DNA from: an uncultured Oscillibacter sp.
GTDB lineage: Bacteria; Bacillota; Clostridia; Oscillospirales; Oscillospiraceae
Reading direction: 5' to 3'
Assembly (NCBI GenBank): GCA_910576845.1
Contig: CAJTJA010000060.1
Span: 1-14,073, forward strand
DNA length: 14,073 bases
Shown here: one piece after another, positions 6,789 to 13,241 of the stretch
Numbering within the stretch: the stretch's first letter is position 1
How the letters are laid out: every line of letters begins with the position of its first letter
Program-made: the position numbers and the translations under genes
Notes under the pieces: generated by a model
What the model was told of the DNA's origin: nothing
The model's input: only the letters and a program-made list of their open reading frames with translations
Database searches by the model: none

Positions 6789-7307
6789 TTACTTGCCGGC
6801 CTTGGGCGAGAGGAAGATGGACATCATCCGTCCCTCCAGCTTAGCAGGCCGGTCCAGGTTGGCAATACCGGCGCACTGTTCGGCAAAGCGGGTCAGCAGG
6901 TCCCGCCCGATATCGGTGTGCGCCATTTCGCGGCCGCGAAAACGAACAGAGACCTTGACCCGATTGCCGTCGGCGATGAACTTCTGGGCATTCCGAAGCT
7001 TCGTGTTAAAGTCCCCGATATCGATGCCCGGAGACATCCGAATCTCCTTGATCTCCACCACATGCTGATTCTTTCTGGCCTCTTTTTCCCGCTTGCTCTG
7101 CTCAAACCGGAACTTTCCATAGTTCATCAGCTTGCAGACCGGCGGGGTAGCCTGGGGCGAGATCTTGACCAAGTCCAGATTCTGTTCCTCGGCGATCCGC
7201 AGAGCCTGCGCAGGGGCCATAATCCCAAGCTGCTCGCCCGCGGGACCAATCAGACGGATCTCCTTATCGCCGATACTATCATTCAGTTCATGCACTTGCT
7301 TACTAAT
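6789..7307 (-). CDS. infC: Translation initiation factor IF-3 (probable ATT start)
   Basis: IF-3 binds the 30S subunit, keeps it free of 50S and checks the start codon-initiator tRNA pairing. About 172 residues: the N-terminal domain has EIRLIGPAGEQLGIM and ATPPVCKLMNYGKFRFEQ, the linker SKREKEARKNQ, and the C-terminal domain DFNTKLRNAQKFI and VRFRGREMAH, ending with GRMMSIFLSPKAGK. The reading frame has no ATG or GTG at the expected position. A TTG at 7313 is only two bases after the GGAGGTG ribosome binding site, too close to be used, whereas ATT at 7307 is eight bases after it and gives the Met-Ser-Lys beginning known from Bacillus-type IF-3. infC is the classic gene with an ATT start, which lets IF-3 limit its own synthesis. 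It heads the operon with rpmI and rplT. Confidence 0.93.
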   Translation of the reverse strand: MSKQVHELNDSIGDKEIRLIGPAGEQLGIMAPAQALRIAEEQNLDLVKISPQATPPVCKLMNYGKFRFEQSKREKEARKNQHVVEIKEIRMSPGIDIGDFNTKLRNAQKFIADGNRVKVSVRFRGREMAHTDIGRDLLTRFAEQCAGIANLDRPAKLEGRMMSIFLSPKAGK

Positions 7308-7465
7308 GGTCAAAGCACCTCCATCCTAAAATCACAAAACGCAGATACCATAAGGCATCCGCGCAACAACAAACCGCCCGGAACGGCAGCTTTCGAAAAC
7401 GTTGTTGACCTCTTCGCAAATGCGCTGGAGGTGAGGCGAATGCAATCAGCCCTCTTTGTTTTGTC
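7308..7465 (-). promoter_or_regulatory. infC operon leader with attenuator-like hairpin (probable L20/IF-3 control region)
   Basis: About 155 bases lie between the promoter and the infC start. On the minus strand the leader has an outer pairing CAACAAC/GTTGTTG enclosing a GC-rich stem (GCCG TTCC GGGCGGT type). This is followed by a 10-bp hairpin with loop TTAT (7340-7363) and then GTTTTGTGATTTT, which could act as a terminator. In Bacillus subtilis the corresponding leader is bound by L20 and ends transcription early. The position and layout fit that mechanism, but a specific L20 site has not been shown here. Confidence 0.55.
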
Positions 7466-7470
7466 AATTT

Positions 7471-7499
7471 AGTATATCAGCCGTCTCCGCTTTTGTCAA
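7471..7499 (-). promoter_or_regulatory. Housekeeping sigma factor promoter of infC-rpmI-rplT
   Basis: On the minus strand, TTGACA (7494-7499) and TATACT (7471-7476) are 17 bases apart: a perfect -35 box and a -10 box one base from consensus. Transcription should begin near 7464. Confidence 0.85.
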
Positions 7500-7561
7500 C
7501 AAAGATTTTCTGTTTTTTTGAATAATTTCCATCATTCAGGGCAAGAATATCTCTGAACTTA

Positions 7562-7638
7562 CCGGAGGGTGCCTTCAAGCCGTCAAAACGCCGGAAGGGC
7601 TGTGACCAAGGTTCAGGCGGCTTGAAGACACCCTCTGG
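7562..7638. repeat. Long imperfect inverted repeat (about 20-bp stem) before the small-peptide gene
   Basis: GAGGGTG-C-CTTCAAGCCG at 7565-7582 pairs with CGGCTTGAAG-A-CACCCTC at 7618-7635 with one mismatch, and the pairing extends two or three more bases outwards. The loop is 35 bases. There is no T-run after it, so it is not a plain terminator. It ends 5 bases before the AAAGGAGGTG ribosome binding site of the peptide gene, so it would fold in that gene's 5' leader. It could be a leader structure, a small RNA or the remnant of a mobile element. The stretch from 7500 to 7561 shows nothing further I can name. Confidence 0.6.
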
Positions 7639-7658
7639 CGCCGAAAGGAGGTGTTCTC

Positions 7659-7754
7659 ATGGAGAACCGCAGCAACCAGAACGAGCGCGAACAGAACCAG
7701 CAGAACAATCAGAAGGAGCAGCGCAGCCAGAATCAGAAGGAGAACCGCAAGTAA
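7659..7754 (+). CDS. Small Gln/Asn/Glu/Arg-rich hydrophilic peptide (31 aa)
   Basis: A 31-codon frame begins MENRSNQNEREQNQQ and ends QKENRK. It contains only M, E, N, R, S, Q and K: no hydrophobic residue other than the initiator, so it should be unstructured and soluble. The reason to believe it is a gene is the near-perfect ribosome binding site AAAGGAGGTG, ending seven or eight bases before the ATG, and a strong terminator 20 bases after the TAA. Composition recalls gamma-type small acid-soluble spore proteins, which are also Gln/Asn-rich, but the sequence does not show their repeats and I do not assign it. It lies alone between the divergent infC operon and the convergent MarR gene. Confidence 0.65.
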   Translation: MENRSNQNEREQNQQNNQKEQRSQNQKENRK

Positions 7755-7773
7755 GGCAGGCTTTTTCTTTACC

Positions 7774-7816
7774 AAAATCAAGCGGCAGGCGAAAAACCTG
7801 CCGCTTGATTTTTACA
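7774..7816. terminator. Strong bidirectional terminator between the small-peptide gene and the MarR gene
   Basis: The perfect 16-bp stem AAAATCAAGCGGCAGG (7774-7789) pairs with 7797-7812 around a seven-base loop; it has A-runs before and T-runs after, so it works in both directions. On the minus strand it begins right at the stop codon of the MarR gene. Confidence 0.85.
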
Positions 7817-8279
7817 TTTCAGATTCCTGCTCCTCTTTAAAAGAGAGCGCAACCTCAGGCATCAGTTCCCGGCTGACAATCTGGAGCATCTCCTCCAGCC
7901 TGCCGCATTCCTCTGGGGTGAAGCGGGCCTTTACCCTGTTCATCACTGTCTCGATATATCCGCTGGAAATATTGTAGTAGTCAATATATTTCTGCGTTGC
8001 CTCCAGATGATATTCCCGGCGGTCACTGGCGGACTGGACTTTGCGAATGTAACCCTTCTTCACCAGACTGTTGACCTTATACGCCGCATTGGGAGGAGAA
8101 ATACGCATAAAGCCCGCAAATTCATTGACAGTAGGGCTGCCCAGAGCCTGAATCGACTCCATGCAGAATGTCTCCACAGTAGTCAGGCTGGCTTCCCTGT
8201 CCTGAAAACGGCGAAAAATCTCCTGATAAAAATGCAGCTTAAATTTCGAATACACGCTGTTGAACGCCCGCTCCAGCAT
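7812..8279 (-). CDS. MarR-family transcriptional regulator (possible FabT-like regulator of fatty acid synthesis)
   Basis: A 155-residue winged-helix protein. The MarR core is visible: LTTVETFCMESIQALGSPTV (helices before the HTH), EFAGFMRISPPNAAYKVNSL (HTH with recognition helix, about 53-72), VKKGYIRKVQSASDRREYHL (wing with the DRR signature at 86-88), and long helices at both ends for dimerisation. GGAGG lies eight bases before the ATG at 8279. It is encoded on the same strand as, and directly downstream of, the fab genes. In streptococci and lactococci a MarR-type protein, FabT, adjoins and represses a fab cluster of the same FabK type, so a similar role is likely but inferred. A 28-bp perfect palindrome at 8318-8345, inside the hairpin-rich element upstream, could be an operator. 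Confidence 0.8.
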   Translation of the reverse strand: MLERAFNSVYSKFKLHFYQEIFRRFQDREASLTTVETFCMESIQALGSPTVNEFAGFMRISPPNAAYKVNSLVKKGYIRKVQSASDRREYHLEATQKYIDYYNISSGYIETVMNRVKARFTPEECGRLEEMLQIVSRELMPEVALSFKEEQESEM

Positions 8280-8303
8280 CGGCTTTTCCTCCTGCGGTCT
8301 TTA

Positions 8304-8484
8304 TATAGTCAGCACAGTTGAAAATCGGTATATACCGATTTTCAAACAGCGGCAAAGCCGCTGTCGGATATCCCCTGTGCGGACTATGAAGTCCGCCGCA
8401 AAGCCGTTTTACGGCCTGTGGGGCGAATCATCGCCCCACAAGTTGAAAAGAAGCAGATGCTTCTTTTCAACTGCGGTGACTATA
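8304..8484. repeat. 181-bp element with terminal inverted repeats enclosing six hairpins
   Basis: The left end TATAGTCAGCACAGTTGAAA and the right end, read in reverse (TATAGTCACCGCAGTTGAAA), match at 19 of 21 positions. Inside are six adjoining perfect stems: 8318-8345 (a 28-bp palindrome), 8347-8363, 8379-8396, 8403-8415, 8417-8440 (10-bp stem) and 8441-8472 (15-bp stem, two-base loop). There is no open reading frame. The ends start with TA-TAG and finish with CTA-TA, which would fit a TA target duplication as made by IS630/Tc1-type elements. It fills most of the gap between fabZ and the MarR gene. Confidence 0.75.
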
Positions 8485-8538
8485 ACATCTTTATTATAAC
8501 CAAACCGTCGGGAAAAGGCAACCCGAGACTTTATCCCT

Positions 8539-8970
8539 TCACCCAATGGCAAATGTCAGCTCCGCCATAACAGCAATCTCGCCGTCCACTCTGGCCGTGC
8601 ACTCCCCCACGCCGATGGGGCCCTTTTGACGGGTCAGACGGCACTCAAGCTCTACCACGTCTCCGGGGACCACCTGACGCTTAAAACGGGCGTCCTTGAC
8701 CCGGCCCAGGAACGCCAGCTTCCCCCGGTTCTCCGGCAGGGCCAGCACCGCCACGCCCCCCACCTGGGCCAGGGCCTCGATCAGCAGCACGCCGGGCATC
8801 ACATGCTTCTGGGGAAAATGACCTTGAAAAAAGGGCTCGTTAACAGTGACGCACTTGATTCCCCTGGCCCATTGCCCTGGTTCGCCGTCGACTATCCTGT
8901 CCACCAGCGCGAAGGGATAACGGTGGGGAAGAATTTCGGCAATTTGATTAGAATCATACTGCATTCCCAT
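8539..8970 (-). CDS. fabZ: 3-hydroxyacyl-ACP dehydratase FabZ
   Basis: FabZ removes water from 3-hydroxyacyl-ACP to form trans-2-enoyl-ACP. 143 residues, the family's normal size. It contains AEILPHRYPFALVDRI at 11-26 and the active-site helix GHFPQKHVMPGVLLIEALAQ with catalytic His51 and Glu65. After this come FLGRVKDARFKRQVVPGD and the strand-rich end of a hot-dog fold. The start at 8970 follows GGGAGG with seven bases between; a longer frame to 9093 runs back into fabF and is not needed. Only two bases separate it from the fabF stop, so translation is likely coupled. No convincing simple terminator follows; the hairpin-rich element lies 54 bases downstream. Confidence 0.95.
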   Translation of the reverse strand: MGMQYDSNQIAEILPHRYPFALVDRIVDGEPGQWARGIKCVTVNEPFFQGHFPQKHVMPGVLLIEALAQVGGVAVLALPENRGKLAFLGRVKDARFKRQVVPGDVVELECRLTRQKGPIGVGECTARVDGEIAVMAELTFAIG

Positions 8971-8972
8971 GC

Positions 8973-10214
<1,242 letters not shown>

Positions 10215-10300
10215 AGTCAAACCTCCGTTGATGTTCAAGTCAAGGGTACACTCTCGCCGCCTTGCAGCAGGCCTGGATCATGAACCATTCTGGCAGCGAG

Positions 10301-10395
10301 TTAGGAATTATTAAAAAATGATGGAATGCCCAGCGGCAAGAGATTTTTCTGCCGGGCAGGGCGATGTTCCGTGGAAATTCCGGCAGATTTCAAGA
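10301..10395 (+). repeat. Dispersed TTAG/AGGCCTTG repeat, copy 6 (left part, inside the fab operon)
   Basis: TTAG-GAATTATTAAAAAATGATG is followed by GGAATGCCCAGCGGCAAGAG, TTTTTCTGCCGGGCAGGGC and then GATGTTCCGTGG, sharing its internal blocks with copies 1 and 4 (the outer end is diverged). The right end is missing and the homologous stretch stops a few bases before the fabG stop codon. It lies in the 188-base gap between fabG and fabF, in the opposite orientation to transcription. The remainder of that gap (10215-10300) has only the fabF ribosome binding site and a short AGGCCTGG stretch at 10269-10276 that may be a further end remnant. Confidence 0.6.
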
Positions 10396-10402
10396 AAGCA
10401 TC

Positions 10403-11146
10403 TCACATCGCCATGCCGCCATCCACCGCCAGAACCTGTCCGGTGATATAAGCGGCATCGTCTCCCGCCAGAAACGCCACAGCCTTTGCCACATCCTCCG
10501 GCGTCCCCAGGCGGCCCATGGGAATGCTCCCCTGGGCGGCGGAACGGGCGGACTCCGACAAGGCGGCGGTCATATCCGTCTCAATAAAGCCCGGGGCCAC
10601 GGCGTTCACCGTCACCCCTCGGGAGGCCAGCTCCTTGGCAAGGGATTTCGTCATGCCGATGATTCCTGCCTTGCTGGCTGCGTAATTCACCTGTCCGGCG
10701 TTGCCCCGGAGGCCCACTACGCTGCTCAGGTTCACGATTCGCCCGCAGCGCTGCTTCAGCATCCGTTTGGACACGGCCTTCATACAGAGGAAGGCTCCCT
10801 TCAAATTGGCGGCGACCACCATGTCAAACTCCGCCTCACTCATGCGCAGGAGCAGATTGTCACGGGTAATCCCAGCGTTATTCACCAGGATATCGATCCG
10901 GCCAAACCGTTCCTCGGCGGCGCTGACCAGAGCGTCCACCTGAGCGGCGTCGGACACATCGCAGCGGAGCGCCAGCGCTCTGCCTCCCGCCGCTTCCACA
11001 TCCTGAGCAGTCTTATGCGCCGCCGCGTCATTTCCCGCATAGCAAAAAACCACATTGGCCCCGCCCGCCGCCAGCTCCAGGCAGACGGCCCGGCCGATGC
11101 CCCGGCTGCCGCCGGTGACAATGGCGGTCTTTCCTGTAAAATTCAT
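10403..11146 (-). CDS. fabG: 3-oxoacyl-ACP reductase FabG
   Basis: FabG reduces 3-oxoacyl-ACP to 3-hydroxyacyl-ACP with NADPH. 247 residues, a classical short-chain dehydrogenase: nucleotide-binding TGGSRGIGRA at 11-20, CDVSDA at 62-67, NNAG at 89-92, Asn114, Ser142 in NLSSVVGLRGN, and Tyr155/Lys159 in YAASKAG. The C-terminal part has VAPGFIETDMT and the ending ITGQVLAVDGGMAM. The start at 11146 is preceded by AAGGAG; a much longer open frame upstream overlaps fabD and is not coding. It begins five bases after the fabD stop, with its ribosome binding site in the end of fabD. Confidence 0.96.
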   Translation of the reverse strand: MNFTGKTAIVTGGSRGIGRAVCLELAAGGANVVFCYAGNDAAAHKTAQDVEAAGGRALALRCDVSDAAQVDALVSAAEERFGRIDILVNNAGITRDNLLLRMSEAEFDMVVAANLKGAFLCMKAVSKRMLKQRCGRIVNLSSVVGLRGNAGQVNYAASKAGIIGMTKSLAKELASRGVTVNAVAPGFIETDMTAALSESARSAAQGSIPMGRLGTPEDVAKAVAFLAGDDAAYITGQVLAVDGGMAM

Positions 11147-11151
11147 CTTTT

Positions 11152-12156
11152 TCACTCCTTGTCTGCCTTCCGGACGGCGGCTTGCGTCCGGGCCTCTTTT
11201 TCCGCCTCTTTCTTCTCCGCCGTCCGGCGCAGGGCTTCCGCAAGGCCCTCCACATCCGCCGCAGTTTCCACAGCGCAGACAGGCGTATCCGGCACCGTTT
11301 TCTTCGCAAAACCGCTGAGGGCCTTGCCGGGGCCGATTTCCACCAGCGCATCCACATAATGGATGCTCATGGATCGGATACATTGTTCCATATAGACGCT
11401 GCTCTGAACCTGCCGGACCAGAAGCCCGGGAATATCAATCTTCGGCCCGGCGGGTGCGTCGCCCAGGCAGTTAAACAGTACTGGAATCCGCGGGTTTTCA
11501 AAGGAAATCGCCTGAAAATAGGTCCGAAGGGCCTCTCCCGCCGGAGACATCAGCGGCGTGTGGAAGGGCCCGCTGACCTTCAGAGGCATGCAGCGCTTCG
11601 CCCCCTTCTCCTTGGCCAGGGCGGCGGCCTGTTCCACCGCAGCCTTGTCCCCGCCGATTACCAGCTGCCCAGGGCAGTTGTAATTGGCGATCACCGCAAC
11701 CCCCAGGCCGGCTGCCGCCTCGCAGGCGGCTTGGAGGGGTTCCTCCTCCAGACCCAGGACGGCCACCATGGCGCTGTCATGGCCCTTGGCAGCCTCCTCC
11801 ATGGCCCTTCCCCGGAAGGCCACCAGCCGCACCGCCGTCTGCGCGTCAAACACCTCTGCCGCATGCAGGGCAGAATACTCTCCCAGAGAGAGGCCCGCCG
11901 CCGCCGAGGGCACGATTCCCTTTTCCCGGAGCACCGCCGTCAGCCCGGCGGCAAAGGCCACCATACAGGGCTGGGTATAGCGGGTCTGATTCAGGACTCC
12001 CTCCGGGTCCTCGAAGCACGTCCGCTTCAAGTCAAAATCCACTTCCGCCTGGGCAGCGTCAAATACCTGCCGGAAGGCGGGGTACGTCTCGTACAGGTCC
12101 GCCCCCATTCCGGGATGCTGGCTGCCCTGTCCGGCGTATAAGAAGCCGAGCTTCAT
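11152..12156 (-). CDS. fabD: Malonyl-CoA:ACP transacylase FabD
   Basis: FabD moves the malonyl group from CoA to acyl carrier protein. Visible motifs: LYAGQGSQHPGMG at 6-18, nucleophile Ser90 in GLSLGEYSALHAAE, Arg115 in VAFRGRAMEEA, catalytic His199 in VSGPFHTPLMSPAG, and VEIGPGKALSGFAKK near the end. The start at 12156 follows GGAGG with eight bases between; ATGs further upstream lie within the preceding gene's coding sequence. The ATG overlaps that gene's TGA stop (ATGA). At 334 residues it is somewhat longer than usual (about 310) because of a C-terminal tail of about 25 charged residues rich in Lys, Glu, Arg and Ala. Confidence 0.95.
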   Translation of the reverse strand: MKLGFLYAGQGSQHPGMGADLYETYPAFRQVFDAAQAEVDFDLKRTCFEDPEGVLNQTRYTQPCMVAFAAGLTAVLREKGIVPSAAAGLSLGEYSALHAAEVFDAQTAVRLVAFRGRAMEEAAKGHDSAMVAVLGLEEEPLQAACEAAAGLGVAVIANYNCPGQLVIGGDKAAVEQAAALAKEKGAKRCMPLKVSGPFHTPLMSPAGEALRTYFQAISFENPRIPVLFNCLGDAPAGPKIDIPGLLVRQVQSSVYMEQCIRSMSIHYVDALVEIGPGKALSGFAKKTVPDTPVCAVETAADVEGLAEALRRTAEKKEAEKEARTQAAVRKADKE

Positions 12157-13241
12157 GGCGCGTTCCTCCATTCGCTTAGAATCTGGTCCATTTGTTCCCT
12201 CACTGAGGAAAGGGTGTTGACCTCTCCGGCGTTGGCCCCGCAGAAGAAGAGACCGTTTTCCCAGTCTCCCTCCACAGCGGCGATCAGCGCCCGAGAAATG
12301 CAGTAGGGGGCCGTACGCCAGTCGCAGGCGGCGAGACAGCGGTCACAATGGGAAATCTTCGGCTGTGCCCCCTCCTCCACTCGCTGAATCAGCGGGCTGT
12401 TCAGTGCCCGGCCCGGCATGCCCACAGGGCTTTGGACAATGGTGATATCCCCGGGCTTCGCATCCAGCAAGGCCTGTTTATAGCCGGAGCTGGCATCGCA
12501 CTCCTCCGTTGCGATGAAACGGGTGGCAAACTGAGCCCCCGCCGCCCCCTGATCTATATAGCGCCGCAGATCCGTCCCGCCTTTCACGCCCCCGGCTACA
12601 AAAACCGGGATATCCCGTCCGTACTTCTCTCGGAAGGGCGCCAGGGCCTCCAGCACCTCCTCCAGCAGGGCGGACAGGGGCCGGGGCCGGCCCGCCTGGG
12701 CTTCCCGGGCCTCCTGGGGGGAAAAGCCCAGATGTCCCCCCGCCAAAGGACCCTCCAGGACCACGAAATCCGGAGTCCGGCGGTAGCGCCGGTCCCAAAG
12801 CTTGCAGATCAGGGCGGCGGAGCGGCCTCCGCTGACCACGGGAGCCAGAGCCGCCGTGTCGTTTCCCGCCTCTTCCGCCAGGCCCGGCAGATCTTTGGGC
12901 AGTCCCGCGCCGCAGACCACCGCATCGGTCCCTGCCCGGAGGGCGGCGCGCACGCTGTCGGCGTACTGGGCGGCGGCCACCATAACGTTCACGGCCACCA
13001 GGCCCGCGCCCTTGGCCAGCTCCTTCGCCTTCCCGATCTGCCGGGCCAGGGCCCGAAGGTTGGCCTCCCGGGAATTTGTCTGGAAGTCCGGCTCCCGGAA
13101 GCCGCAGAAAGCGGCGGAAAGAGTCCCCATGCCCCCGGCGGCGGCCACAGCTCCTGCCAGCTTTTCAAGACTGACGCCGATGCCCATGCCGCCCTGAACG
13201 ATGGGAACATCCAGGGTCTTCCCCCGGATATTCACCGCCAT
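12153..13241 (-). CDS. FabK/nitronate monooxygenase-family flavoprotein with C-terminal Cys cluster
   Basis: A 362-residue TIM-barrel flavoprotein of the FabK/2-nitropropane dioxygenase superfamily. It has VPIVQGGMGIGVSLEKLAGA at 12-31, the His in LAGGHLGF (His170), the FMN-phosphate region VFVAGGVKGGTDLRRY and GAQFATRFIATEEC. Unlike the neighbouring fabK it carries a C-terminal extension with HCDRCLAACDWRTAPYC (Cys299, 302, 306, 314) and FFCGANAGE (Cys334), a spacing that could hold an iron-sulfur cluster. It starts with ATG at 13241, overlapping the end of fabK by ten bases, and its stop overlaps the fabD start, so it belongs to the fab operon. It may be a second enoyl-ACP reductase, or an oxidoreductase acting on another substrate; the sequence alone does not decide. 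Confidence 0.85.
   Translation of the reverse strand: MAVNIRGKTLDVPIVQGGMGIGVSLEKLAGAVAAAGGMGTLSAAFCGFREPDFQTNSREANLRALARQIGKAKELAKGAGLVAVNVMVAAAQYADSVRAALRAGTDAVVCGAGLPKDLPGLAEEAGNDTAALAPVVSGGRSAALICKLWDRRYRRTPDFVVLEGPLAGGHLGFSPQEAREAQAGRPRPLSALLEEVLEALAPFREKYGRDIPVFVAGGVKGGTDLRRYIDQGAAGAQFATRFIATEECDASSGYKQALLDAKPGDITIVQSPVGMPGRALNSPLIQRVEEGAQPKISHCDRCLAACDWRTAPYCISRALIAAVEGDWENGLFFCGANAGEVNTLSSVREQMDQILSEWRNAP

Noticed and set aside
8304..8484. CRISPR array
   Set aside because: The repeated units are hairpins of different sequence without constant repeats and spacers.
11147..11383. Longer FabG beginning at 11383
   Set aside because: The extra stretch is fabD in another frame and FabG family length fits the start at 11146.
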